Source: Maricurvus nonylphenolicus
GTDB lineage: Bacteria > Pseudomonadota > Gammaproteobacteria > Pseudomonadales > Cellvibrionaceae
Assembly (NCBI RefSeq): GCF_042854845.1
Contig: NZ_AP031499.1
Span: 62,001 to 126,000 of the forward strand
Reading direction: 5' to 3'
DNA length: 64,000 nt
Shown here: positions 24,355 to 32,587 of the stretch, piece by piece
How the letters are laid out: each line of letters begins with the position of its first letter
How positions within the stretch are numbered: the first letter of the stretch is position 1
The notes under the pieces: model-generated
What the model saw: the letters and a program-made list of their open reading frames with translations, nothing else
Told to the model about the DNA's origin: nothing
Databases searched by the model: none
Position numbers and translations under genes: made by a program

Positions 24355-26187
24355 ATGGCTATTAAATACGACTCAATGGCCTACGAGAATCCTTGGAGGC
24401 CAAATTACGAAGGTCAAGCTGCATCAGCCTGGATTATGGCTGGCACTGTGGCTTTGGGGGTGAATCAACTCACACACATGCCTCCTGAACCATTCTATTG
24501 GATGGGAGGTATATGTTTAACGATGGCGCTAAGCAGGCTTCCGCAAGCAGTAAGGCTCGCTAATTTACAGCGTCATCTCAGGGGCCGACCATTAGAGTTT
24601 ATTAAAATCGATAAGCTCAAAAAATACATGGGCAAAAAGAATGATGCGATATGGTTGGGTAAGGGATTCAACTGGGAAAACCGTCATGCTCAGCGAGCGT
24701 TTGAAATCCTCAAGCGTGACTGGTCCGAAATCGTAGACAACACAGTTGATAAGGCTGAGTCCGCAGATATTGGGCAGACATGGATACATGGTCTTGAGCC
24801 AAAAGAAACCGATATCAGGCAGGCTCTTAGTCATTCAGAAGGACAGAACCTGATCGTGGGAACCACTGGCTCGGGTAAAACTCGCATGTTTGACATTCTA
24901 ATCAGTCAAGCAATCGCCAGAAATGAGGCCGTAATTATAATCGACCCTAAGGGCGATAAAGAGCTTGCTGAAAATGCCAAACGAGCCTGTGCTGCGATCG
25001 GACAACCAGAGAGGTTTGTTAATTTCCATCCAGCTTTCCCGGAAGACTGTGCCAGGATTGATCCATTAAGAAACTTCACTCGAGTAACCGAAATTGCTAG
25101 TCGTCTCGCCGCATTGATACCGAGTGAGGCAGGTGCAGATCCGTTTAAATCATTTGGGTGGCAAGCGTTAAATAATATAAGCCAAGCTCTAGTGATGGCA
25201 TACGAGCGGCCTAATCTTGTGTTGCTAAAGCGTTTCCTTGAGACGGGCGTAGAGCAGATACTGGTAAAAGCCTGTGTTGCATATGCAGAAAGAAACATTG
25301 ATGGGGGTGGAGAAATTGCTGAGCGGTATCTAGCTGATGCTGGAAATACCGATGAGAAACAAGCCCGTGCAATGATGCAAATGTACAAAGAGGAAATTCA
25401 GCCAGTAGCACCAAGCTCAGAGTTGGAAGGCCTCCTATCGATGAAGGCTCATGATAAAACGCACTTTTCCAAAATGGTTGCCAACCTGTTACCAATCATG
25501 AACATGTTGACCGCTGGCGACCTGGGGGATTTGTTGAGCCCGAACTACGAGGATGTTAATGATCCTCGCATCATTACCGATAACAAGAAGATCATTGATA
25601 ATGCTCAGGTGGCATATCTTGGCCTGGATTCACTGACAGATAGTACTGTTGGAAGTGCCATTGGCTCTATGTTCCTTTCTGACCTGGTTGCAGTAGCTGG
25701 TGATAGATATAACTTTGGTGTCGATAACCGCCCAGTAAATATTTTTGTGGATGAGGCTGCTGAAGTTATTAATGAGCCAACCATTCAATTACTCAACAAA
25801 GGTCGTGGCGCAAAAATGAAGCTGTTTGTAGCCACTCAAACAATTGCGGATTTTGAAACAAGACTGGGAAGTAAAGAAAAGGCAAGGCAGGTTCTCGGGA
25901 ATATCAACAACCTATATTCCTTGAGAGTGATAGACAAAGATACGCAGGAGTTTGTAACAGATAACTTGCCGAAAACCAGACTAAAACACGTTATGAGAAC
26001 TCAAGGCATGAGCTCTCAAAGTGAATCTCCATTGATGTTTTCTGCTAATACTGGCGAGCGTCTTATGGAGGAAGAAGGTGATCTGTTCCCTCCGCAGCTC
26101 TTAGGTATGCTCCCAAATCTTGAATTCGTAGCAAAGATTTCAGGTGGAGTAATTATTAAAGGCAGACTGCCTATTCTTACCGGCTGA
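24355..26187 (+). CDS. traD: TraD type IV coupling protein
   Basis: 610 residues. Two N-terminal TM segments (about 22-40 and 48-62), Walker A GTTGSGKTR at 169-177, Walker B NIFVDEAAEV, and the TraD/TraG-type motif LNKGRGAKMKLFVATQTIADFETRLGS. It links the relaxosome to the secretion channel and pumps DNA. Two bases after traI, so part of the same transcript. Confidence 0.95.
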   Translation: MAIKYDSMAYENPWRPNYEGQAASAWIMAGTVALGVNQLTHMPPEPFYWMGGICLTMALSRLPQAVRLANLQRHLRGRPLEFIKIDKLKKYMGKKNDAIWLGKGFNWENRHAQRAFEILKRDWSEIVDNTVDKAESADIGQTWIHGLEPKETDIRQALSHSEGQNLIVGTTGSGKTRMFDILISQAIARNEAVIIIDPKGDKELAENAKRACAAIGQPERFVNFHPAFPEDCARIDPLRNFTRVTEIASRLAALIPSEAGADPFKSFGWQALNNISQALVMAYERPNLVLLKRFLETGVEQILVKACVAYAERNIDGGGEIAERYLADAGNTDEKQARAMMQMYKEEIQPVAPSSELEGLLSMKAHDKTHFSKMVANLLPIMNMLTAGDLGDLLSPNYEDVNDPRIITDNKKIIDNAQVAYLGLDSLTDSTVGSAIGSMFLSDLVAVAGDRYNFGVDNRPVNIFVDEAAEVINEPTIQLLNKGRGAKMKLFVATQTIADFETRLGSKEKARQVLGNINNLYSLRVIDKDTQEFVTDNLPKTRLKHVMRTQGMSSQSESPLMFSANTGERLMEEEGDLFPPQLLGMLPNLEFVAKISGGVIIKGRLPILTG

Positions 26188-26198
26188 CAACTAAATAC

Positions 26199-26801
26199 AT
26201 GAAAAGAAATTGGTCAATAATCGTGAAGAAGACATATTTCGCTGATATGAGCATTACAGGGTCCACTGAGATGAAATGTGCAATACCAACAAAAAATGAT
26301 ATTTGCCAATCAGATGTTGCTTTGGAGGAAGCATACGATCATCTGGTTGTGGAATGGATCGGTGTAGATGATTTTATTCTTACATTGAGTGAGAGATACA
26401 CCCAAGCAACTTTATTCAATGGTGAATCGGTAGTTTTTGAAGTGTTACGAGCAGGCTTATATGCATATTCAAAAACATTGGAAGATGACCAAAAGCATTT
26501 TCCACCTAACCAAAGGCTCAAGCTTTTTATCAGTGCCTGTATTGCAACAGCGAAAGCTATTGGTGATATCAAGGTTATTGATGCTGATAAGGGGGAGTGC
26601 TGGACTGCTACCAGTGAAGAGTCGCTATATGAATGGGGCTCTAATAGGGACAAGCTGACTATTGAGGAGAACAAGTCGATTCCAGAAGACTTTGCTTCTG
26701 ACTTATATAAAAAAGTTATTCCCAAAAACTTCAGACAAGCAATGAGGAGATTCCAGCATGAAGCAGCCATTATGGTTGGTCCTGTGGGTCATTGCGCTTG
26801 A
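26199..26801 (+). CDS. Unknown protein between traD and the DUF4400 gene
   Basis: 200 residues from ATG 26199; ATGs at 26247 and 26271 are also possible, and none has a strong ribosome-binding site. Soluble with a helical C-terminal half (KKVIPKNFRQAMRRFQHEAAIM). Its 3' end overlaps the next gene by 44 bases. Position suggests an accessory transfer gene specific to this lineage. No family recognised. Confidence 0.6.
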   Translation: MKRNWSIIVKKTYFADMSITGSTEMKCAIPTKNDICQSDVALEEAYDHLVVEWIGVDDFILTLSERYTQATLFNGESVVFEVLRAGLYAYSKTLEDDQKHFPPNQRLKLFISACIATAKAIGDIKVIDADKGECWTATSEESLYEWGSNRDKLTIEENKSIPEDFASDLYKKVIPKNFRQAMRRFQHEAAIMVGPVGHCA

Positions 26802-27387
26802 GGCTATTATAGTTCTTGTCCTTATCCCTGGTGATTGGACGGCACGGGTCATTGAAGAAGAGTCTCAGCTACTTGAGATACGACTTGGGCAAGAAGAGCA
26901 TAGATGGGTACATGATCGAGCCCGACTCTGGTTTAACACCACACTTATTGAAACTGGATACTACAATGCCGCCCGGAATCATCTGATACCGACCGAGGAA
27001 CAGAGAGATAACAGCACCGGCATGGAGAACATGGGGGGTGGATGGTTTAAGTGGGCTGAGAGTCGGCTTCAAGCTGTAGCCAATGCGTACTACCATATTC
27101 TCGCCAGATTCGCACTTTTATTAACTTGGTTTCCTTACTTCTTGATTCTCCTGGTGCCTGCTGTGTTTGACGGCATAACAACTTGGCGGATTAAGCGAAC
27201 GAACTTTGCTTATTCATCTCCATTGCTACATCAATACTCAACACAGGGTATAGGGTACATCATAGTCTTTTTGGTAGCGCTGTTCTTGGCTCCCATCGTC
27301 CTTGACCCTGTAATCATCCCTGCCGCGATCATGGTGGCCTGCGTTATGGCCGGTCTGATGATAGGAAACTTCCAGAAGCGGATGTAA
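26758..27387 (+). CDS. DUF4400 membrane protein (called TraJ in IncA/C and SXT)
   Basis: 209 residues with TM segments at about 5-22, 120-142, 165-185 and 188-203 and a periplasmic loop containing HDRARLWFNTTLIETGYYNA-like sequence, typical of DUF4400. It follows traD in SXT/R391, IncA/C and related transfer regions and is needed for transfer in some of them. The start lies inside the preceding gene with GAGG upstream. Confidence 0.82.
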   Translation: MKQPLWLVLWVIALEAIIVLVLIPGDWTARVIEEESQLLEIRLGQEEHRWVHDRARLWFNTTLIETGYYNAARNHLIPTEEQRDNSTGMENMGGGWFKWAESRLQAVANAYYHILARFALLLTWFPYFLILLVPAVFDGITTWRIKRTNFAYSSPLLHQYSTQGIGYIIVFLVALFLAPIVLDPVIIPAAIMVACVMAGLMIGNFQKRM

Positions 27388-27438
27388 TTCCGCTTCACCT
27401 CAGGACTTCAAAATTAATTGCCCGAAACGAGAAAATAA

Positions 27439-27491
27439 CACCTTTTCGGGTATTCCTACAGAAGGGTGATTCGCCCGCACTGCTGCACAAT
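27439..27491 (+). promoter_or_regulatory. Activator-type box and -10 upstream of traL
   Basis: CACCTTTTCGGGTATTC (27439-27455), 30 bp, CACAAT (27486-27491). Box and spacing match 10296 and 61195. A CCCGAAA...TTTCGGG inverted repeat (27421-27450) overlaps the box. Predicted start of transcription is near 27498, inside the loop of the inverted repeat at 27482-27529. Confidence 0.5.
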
Positions 27492-27529
27492 AGCCTCACT
27501 GATAATTTAGATGGAGGCTATTGTGCAGC
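27482..27529 (+). repeat. 16-bp perfect inverted repeat enclosing the traL ribosome-binding site
   Basis: GCTGCACAATAGCCTC (27482-27497), 16-base loop, GAGGCTATTGTGCAGC (27514-27529). The right arm contains the GAGG of the Shine-Dalgarno and the likely GTG start (27523). In mRNA read through from traD the site would be locked in a stable hairpin; mRNA started near 27498 would lack the left arm. Confidence 0.8.
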
Positions 27530-27804
27530 CAATCAAAATCCCAGGCCGGGTAGATGACCCGCCCCATATGCTGCTCTGGAGTGCCGATGAGCTGGCCCCC
27601 ATGCTGCTGGGCTTGACCTTTGGAATTTTCATTGGCCAGGCCTTGATCTGCACCATTGCAGGCTTCCTTGTTACCTCTGCGTATAGAAAGTTCCGTGACA
27701 ACAGCCCTGACGGCTATTTCCTCCACATGTTGTACGCAGCAGGTTTTATTCCGCCTAAAGGGCGATCCATGATCAATCCATTTATTAAGAGGCTATTCCC
27801 GTGA
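27523..27804 (+). CDS. traL: TraL, pilus assembly/mating channel membrane protein
   Basis: 93 residues from GTG 27523, five bases after GGAGG (27513-27517); an ATG at 27511 has no ribosome-binding site. Starts QPIKIPGRVDDPPHMLLWSADE, typical for F-type TraL, with two hydrophobic segments (about 25-50). Inner-membrane component of the F-type pilus assembly complex. First gene of the traLEKBVA run. Overlaps traE by four bases. Confidence 0.92.
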   Translation: MQPIKIPGRVDDPPHMLLWSADELAPMLLGLTFGIFIGQALICTIAGFLVTSAYRKFRDNSPDGYFLHMLYAAGFIPPKGRSMINPFIKRLFP

Positions 27805-28421
27805 AGATCGGAGATTTCCTGAATACCCATGAAGGTGCCCTTACCGAAAACAGGTTTAACAGATTCGCAAATGTGGGTCTGGCAGTAGCTGTTCTCGTCC
27901 TGCTGTACATGGTTAACAGCAAGGACCAGATTGTTGTTATCCAGCCTACTGCTTTGGCATCTGAGGCTTGGATTTCCAAGGGGGCGGCGTCCCAGTCATA
28001 CAAAGAAGCGTGGGGATTTCACCTTGCTCAGCTCACAGGGAATGTCACTCCAGCAAATGTCGATTTCCTCAAGGAACGGCTGAAGCCTCTGCTTTCACCA
28101 GCTATCTATTCAGAAGTTATCGATACTCTCGAAATTCAGGCACAGGATATACGTGATGACCGGATCACGATGAGATTTGAGCCCAGAGTTGTTGAGTACG
28201 AGACAACCACTGACAAGGTTTTTGTTTATGGGTATTCGTTCATCAAAGGCTCTACGGGCAACGAAGATCGCAAAGATCGCACCTATGAGTATCGATTAAA
28301 GATTGAAAACTACGCTCCGCTCATCGTCGATATCAATACCTATGAAGGAAAACCACGAAGCGAGCAGGTGCTGGCTCAACTGCAAAAGCAAGAAGAAAGA
28401 CGTTCAGGGGGTAAAAACTAA
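27801..28421 (+). CDS. traE: TraE, VirB8-like mating channel protein
   Basis: 206 residues, one N-terminal TM segment (FANVGLAVAVLVLLYMV), then a periplasmic domain with WGFHLAQLTGNVTPANVDFLKERLKPLLSPAIYSEV, characteristic of the TraE family. Acts as a VirB8-like assembly factor spanning the inner membrane. Stop and traK start overlap by one base (TAATG). Confidence 0.93.
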   Translation: MKIGDFLNTHEGALTENRFNRFANVGLAVAVLVLLYMVNSKDQIVVIQPTALASEAWISKGAASQSYKEAWGFHLAQLTGNVTPANVDFLKERLKPLLSPAIYSEVIDTLEIQAQDIRDDRITMRFEPRVVEYETTTDKVFVYGYSFIKGSTGNEDRKDRTYEYRLKIENYAPLIVDINTYEGKPRSEQVLAQLQKQEERRSGGKN

Positions 28422-29326
28422 TGTTGAGAATCACTTTGCTTGCGGGATTATTGGCGGTGACTTCACTGTCTCACGCTGAGAATGACATACCAATGATTCC
28501 GGTTGTTTCTGCTCAAAAAGCAAAAGCCAACCTTACCCCTCCGCCGCCCAAAAAAGATTCTGGGAAAAAGTCTGCGCCAGCAAAAGCGCATGCCCCAGGA
28601 GTAGTTAATCTCGATAAAAGCCACATTACGATGCAGTCAGGTGTAAATGAGATTGTTCAAGTGGCAGTGTCGCACCTCAATCGAATCGTTACTCCTTACG
28701 ATAACCCAAAGGTTACAACATCTTCTCAAGCAACCACTGAAGTTCGAGATAATGTTGTGTATATCGGCACCACAAACGAATCGCCTCTTACTTTATTTAT
28801 CACAGAGATGGGCAGTGAGGAGCAAGCATTATCTCTTACCCTGATTCCAAAGAAGATCCCACCTAGAGAGATTTTTCTAAACCTTCCAAAGACTCAGGGC
28901 AATGAAATCCGAGTAACAAAGAAGGCAGCGAAGTGGGAGAAAGCCCAACCTTACCTGATAACTATTGAATCTCTCTTAAAGGGGCTTGCCTTAGGTGAGC
29001 TACCTAGCGGTTATAGCTTCCTCAAGGTCGCTTCAGGAGTGCTCCCTGTGTGCAGACAGACAGGAATTGAATTCGATTTTAAGGCTGGCCAAACGGTCAC
29101 AGGTCACAACCTGGTGGTCCATATCGGCGTTGCCAAGAACACTTCTCCTGAGCCGATTGAGTTCGTCGAGGACACTTGCGGTGCTTGGGATGTAGCTGCT
29201 GTTGCTGCATATCCAAGGAATGCCCTGGAGCCAGGTGAAATGACTGAAATCTATGTTGCGAAGAAAAAGCACTATCGCAAAGAGATTAAAGTCGATCGCC
29301 CATCACTGCTAAGCGGGGGTAAATAA
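28421..29326 (+). CDS. traK: TraK, VirB9-like outer-membrane complex protein
   Basis: 301 residues with a cleavable signal peptide (about 1-19, SHA). Pro/Lys-rich segment follows, then the secretin-like N domain pattern (HITMQSGVNEIVQVAVSHLNRIVTPYDNPKV) of TraK. Together with TraB and TraV it should form the outer-membrane core complex. Confidence 0.92.
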   Translation: MLRITLLAGLLAVTSLSHAENDIPMIPVVSAQKAKANLTPPPPKKDSGKKSAPAKAHAPGVVNLDKSHITMQSGVNEIVQVAVSHLNRIVTPYDNPKVTTSSQATTEVRDNVVYIGTTNESPLTLFITEMGSEEQALSLTLIPKKIPPREIFLNLPKTQGNEIRVTKKAAKWEKAQPYLITIESLLKGLALGELPSGYSFLKVASGVLPVCRQTGIEFDFKAGQTVTGHNLVVHIGVAKNTSPEPIEFVEDTCGAWDVAAVAAYPRNALEPGEMTEIYVAKKKHYRKEIKVDRPSLLSGGK

Positions 29327-29327
29327 A

Positions 29328-30749
29328 ATGGCTGGAGCCCCAAAGAAAAGACTCCTTGAGCAACTAAAGCTCGATGGATTTTGGGACAACATGAGCCCAA
29401 ACCAGAGACGTGGTGCAACTGTAGTTTTGGTAGTCAGCGCTATGTTTTTGTTAATCGGTATGATCACTGGTGGTGATGGAGAAGGCAGAACTAAAACCAG
29501 GGATACTGTTATACGAAGTGTATTAACCGACACTGATACTCGTTCAATTGGTATTGATGCACTGAATGCCAAAGTCAAGCGCGTTGAATCTGAAAACGGA
29601 GATCTCCGAAAGCAGCTTGATCGTGTTACAAGCGAGCTAAAGGAAGTTCGTAGCCGCAGAGGTAACGATCCAGATGTTACGCGACAAATTGGTATTCTCC
29701 AAAGCAGACTGGAAAGTCTTACAGCCCTTGCTAAGCAGACGGGATGGGAAGTCGAGGATATTAAGGAAGGTTATTACACCGTTGATGGACAGAGACAAGC
29801 GGGTGATCAACCGAAGCAATCAAAGTCAGATCGCAAGTCAAATGTTGCAACAGCCCCAGCTGCTAAAGACAAGCCCAAAAGTACCAACAGAGTCGAAGAG
29901 GGACTTGAGCGTGACCCAAGCTACTACTTCAGAACTGCGCCAGTAAGACCAGCAGACCCGGCCCCAGCTGCGGGAGCGCCAAGTCTTCGTAATGGTGCAA
30001 TACCTGGTGGCGGTCTCCAAATCTTCGTTACAGAAAGTGTTGCGCAAAGCACTGACGATGAAGAGAAGGAGAAAAAGATATTTCTGCCTTCTGGATCAAT
30101 ATTGTCAGGGATTATGCTCAACGGTCTCGACGCTGCTACAGGCAGAGGGGCTCGCAAAGATCCATTTCCTGTATTGGTAAGAATCCAGAAAGAAGCACTT
30201 CTGCCAAATGAGTTCACTGCCGACATCAAAGAGTGCCATGTCACATTGGCTGGATATGGAGAGCTGAGTAGTGAACGTGCGTATTTGAGGGGAGAAACTT
30301 TCTCCTGCATCACAAATGATGGCGAAGTGATTGAGGAGGAGTTCCCCGCATACGCGGTTGGCGAAGACGGGAAGGCTGGTATTCGTGGCCGTCTGGTTTC
30401 AAAAGCTGGTTCCTTGATCGCCAAAACAGCTGTTGCTGGTTTCGCAGCTGGTGTTGCAGAAGCATTTGATACCAGCCCTGTACCTGTAATTCAAACCGAC
30501 AGTGTTTCTTCTAACAAGGTCTATCAAGACAACTTCTCATCTGAAGCTGCTCGTCACGGTACGTCGAAAGGTGCCAGTGAGGCCATGACTCGTTTGGCAG
30601 ATTACTACATGGATATGGCTGATCAGATCTTCCCGGTGATTGAAGTAGATGCAGGGAGAACCATCGACATTGTTCTTACGTCAGGTTTCCAGCTCGATAT
30701 CCGTAAACCTTCAACCAAAAAATCAAAGCCAAAGAAAAAGGCTAAGTAA
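29328..30749 (+). CDS. traB: TraB, VirB10-like channel scaffold
   Basis: 473 residues. One N-terminal TM segment (GATVVLVVSAMFLLIGMI), a coiled coil (about 65-120), a proline-rich stretch, and the C-terminal VirB10-type beta barrel domain (IFLPSGSILSGIMLNGLDAATGRGARKDPFPVLVRI). Spans both membranes as the scaffold of the transfer channel. Confidence 0.94.
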   Translation: MAGAPKKRLLEQLKLDGFWDNMSPNQRRGATVVLVVSAMFLLIGMITGGDGEGRTKTRDTVIRSVLTDTDTRSIGIDALNAKVKRVESENGDLRKQLDRVTSELKEVRSRRGNDPDVTRQIGILQSRLESLTALAKQTGWEVEDIKEGYYTVDGQRQAGDQPKQSKSDRKSNVATAPAAKDKPKSTNRVEEGLERDPSYYFRTAPVRPADPAPAAGAPSLRNGAIPGGGLQIFVTESVAQSTDDEEKEKKIFLPSGSILSGIMLNGLDAATGRGARKDPFPVLVRIQKEALLPNEFTADIKECHVTLAGYGELSSERAYLRGETFSCITNDGEVIEEEFPAYAVGEDGKAGIRGRLVSKAGSLIAKTAVAGFAAGVAEAFDTSPVPVIQTDSVSSNKVYQDNFSSEAARHGTSKGASEAMTRLADYYMDMADQIFPVIEVDAGRTIDIVLTSGFQLDIRKPSTKKSKPKKKAK

Positions 30750-30774
30750 CAGTCGAATTATGCAGGAGATAGGT

Positions 30775-31284
30775 ATGAAGATCTTGTTAGGAATATTACT
30801 GCTTACGGTGCTCTCAGGTTGCGCCAGTTTCGGTAACCCTGAATATGGATGTAAGGGTTTGCCTGAAGGTACAAAGTGTATGGCAACCAGAGACATCTAT
30901 GAGGCTACGGGTGGCGGTCAGTCAATTAAGTCTACTAAAACCGTGAAAAAAGAGAATAACCCGCGTGATCCTGAAGGGGATCAAGGTGAAATTAACGACC
31001 AGGCAGAGGTAATGAGTCCACAGGCAATTACTGACCCAGTGATTGATAACTTTGTAACTCCAAATCTGCCTGATCGTCCAGTTCCAGTTCGCACACCTGC
31101 AAAGGTCATGAGGATATGGGTAGCTTCTTGGGAAGATGTGAGCAGTGGTGCTCTCATCTCTCCAGGGTATATCTATACCGAAATTGAACCTCGTAGGTGG
31201 GTGATCGGGAAACCTGAATCTGCGGCTCGAGCTCAGAGGAAGGTATTCAAGCCGCTGGAAGCCTCCAGCAAACAACCCAAGTAA
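30775..31284 (+). CDS. traV: TraV, VirB7-like lipoprotein
   Basis: 169 residues from ATG 30775 behind AGGAG; an upstream in-frame start at 30649 lies in traB. Lipoprotein signal ending VLSGC, then NPEYGCKGLPEGTKC, the Cys pair pattern of TraV, and RIWVASWEDVSSGALISPGYIYTEIEPRRW near the C-terminus. Anchors the core complex in the outer membrane. The long minus-strand frame opposite is a shadow. Confidence 0.92.
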   Translation: MKILLGILLLTVLSGCASFGNPEYGCKGLPEGTKCMATRDIYEATGGGQSIKSTKTVKKENNPRDPEGDQGEINDQAEVMSPQAITDPVIDNFVTPNLPDRPVPVRTPAKVMRIWVASWEDVSSGALISPGYIYTEIEPRRWVIGKPESAARAQRKVFKPLEASSKQPK

Positions 31285-31302
31285 ACCTATGGAGTGATTC
31301 CC

Positions 31303-31680
31303 ATGATCGAAGCAATGAAAAACATGAACGCCAAGTCCTTCAGCATGTTGGCCGTAATGGCACTGGTAGCAGTATCTGTTGTAGCGCCAGAGTCGGCAAT
31401 GGCCGGTACCGGTGGTACTGAATTTGACACTGTTTGGACAACCCTGACTGACTGGATGGAAGGTACCCTCGGTAAAATCGCTGCTGGTGCAATGATTTTG
31501 GTAGGTATCATCGCCGGTGTTGCACGTCAGTCTCTGATGGCGTTCGCGGTTGGTATTGGCGGTGGTGTTGGTCTGTATAACGCCCCTACCATCATCGACA
31601 ACGTAATGACCGCTACTCTGGAGCACGCTCCTGCTGCTACCCAGGCCGTCATCACTTTGAGCAACGGCTTGGGTTCTTAA
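31303..31680 (+). CDS. traA: TraA pilin precursor
   Basis: 125 residues from ATG 31303, eight bases after GGAG; the GTG at 31294 overlaps the ribosome-binding site. Long leader peptide ending ESAMA, then mature pilin with two hydrophobic helices (LGKIAAGAMILVGIIAGVA and MAFAVGIGGGVGLY) typical of F-type pilins. Composition and codon choice look highly expressed (many GGT, GCT, ATC). Followed by a hairpin. Confidence 0.92.
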   Translation: MIEAMKNMNAKSFSMLAVMALVAVSVVAPESAMAGTGGTEFDTVWTTLTDWMEGTLGKIAAGAMILVGIIAGVARQSLMAFAVGIGGGVGLYNAPTIIDNVMTATLEHAPAATQAVITLSNGLGS

Positions 31681-31698
31681 TCCGGTTCGTGGCTGAAT

Positions 31699-31732
31699 TC
31701 GCTGCATCATTTCGGTGGTGCAGCGACTTTTA
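31699..31732 (+). terminator. Hairpin after traA, possible attenuator
   Basis: TCGCTGCA...TGCAGCGA stem (31699-31726) followed by CTTTTAAT. Weak T run suggests partial termination, which would allow high pilin expression and lower expression of dsbC-traC and the rest. May equally stabilise traA mRNA. Confidence 0.55.
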
Positions 31733-31749
31733 ATAAAAGGTGCAAATGA

Positions 31750-32430
31750 ATGAAAAATCTACTTAGGGCTTTAATAATAATCTCAATCTCTGTTGGTGCA
31801 TATGCTGGTCAAGCTGTTCCTAATGTAGAGAAGTCAACAGAGATCCCACTTGGTTCTCTTAAAGCCGTTCAAGTTAATGGCGAAGTTTTCTTTATGTCCA
31901 AAAATGGGCGATATGTGTTTCAAGGCCAGCTGACTGATAGTTGGAGCAAAGTGACACTCGACACGATTGAAGAGATCGAATATTCAACAAAACACATTAA
32001 TGTAGAGCGATTTGGCCTACCGATTGACAGCATGAATGTCATCACTTTCGGCACCGGGCCAAAAACAGTTTATAGCTTTGTAGATCCTCAATGTGGATTC
32101 TGCAAAAAGTTTGTCACTGAAGCACAGACTAGAGCCAGTGAATACACTTTCAAACTAATCGTTGTTCCAGCCCTTGGCAAAGAATCAAACCGGCAATCAA
32201 AGTCACTATTCTGTGCCAAAGACAAGTCCAATGCACTTGATGCTTTTATGAATAATGGGCTTGGAAAAATGCCACAGAAAAATAAGTGTGACGCCAAATA
32301 TTATGATCTAACCCTTACCTTTGCTCAGCTTGTAGGTGTAAACGCGGTTCCATATATGATCGCCCCTGATGGCCGTTATAAAGCTGGTGCAGAAAAAGGC
32401 ATTTGGAAGTGGATCGAAAATGAAAGCTGA
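31750..32430 (+). CDS. dsbC: DsbC-like disulfide isomerase of the transfer region
   Basis: 226 residues with a signal peptide (about 1-20, AYA). N-terminal DsbC dimerisation-type domain and C-terminal thioredoxin fold with FVDPQCGFCKKF (CGFC) and cis-proline VNAVPYMIAPDGR. Likely folds Cys-rich TraN, TraU and TraV in the periplasm. Located between traA and traC as in SXT and IncA/C. Confidence 0.92.
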   Translation: MKNLLRALIIISISVGAYAGQAVPNVEKSTEIPLGSLKAVQVNGEVFFMSKNGRYVFQGQLTDSWSKVTLDTIEEIEYSTKHINVERFGLPIDSMNVITFGTGPKTVYSFVDPQCGFCKKFVTEAQTRASEYTFKLIVVPALGKESNRQSKSLFCAKDKSNALDAFMNNGLGKMPQKNKCDAKYYDLTLTFAQLVGVNAVPYMIAPDGRYKAGAEKGIWKWIENES

Positions 32431-32587
32431 TGTTGCTGATGTTAATCCTGAGGTTGATCACGAGGAAATCCCTGTTCGAGAACAGCCAGCGAATAATAGT
32501 TTGATTACTAAAACAGTTCTTAAAGGGCTTCTTGGTTCAAGCGGCCAAAAGAAAGACAAAGATATACAAGGTGAGTCTCATGAGTGA
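32420..32587 (+). CDS. Small unknown protein between dsbC and traC
   Basis: 55 residues from ATG 32420 (MKADVADVNPEVDHEE), overlapping dsbC by 11 bases and traC by 8. Acidic, with a basic C-terminal third. Overlaps on both sides argue it is a real coupled cistron. No family recognised. Confidence 0.6.
   Translation: MKADVADVNPEVDHEEIPVREQPANNSLITKTVLKGLLGSSGQKKDKDIQGESHE

Noticed and set aside
30922..31710. Long minus-strand open frame (262 codons) opposite traV and traA
   Set aside because: traV and traA are clearly coding with signal peptides and ribosome-binding sites; the minus frame is a shadow.
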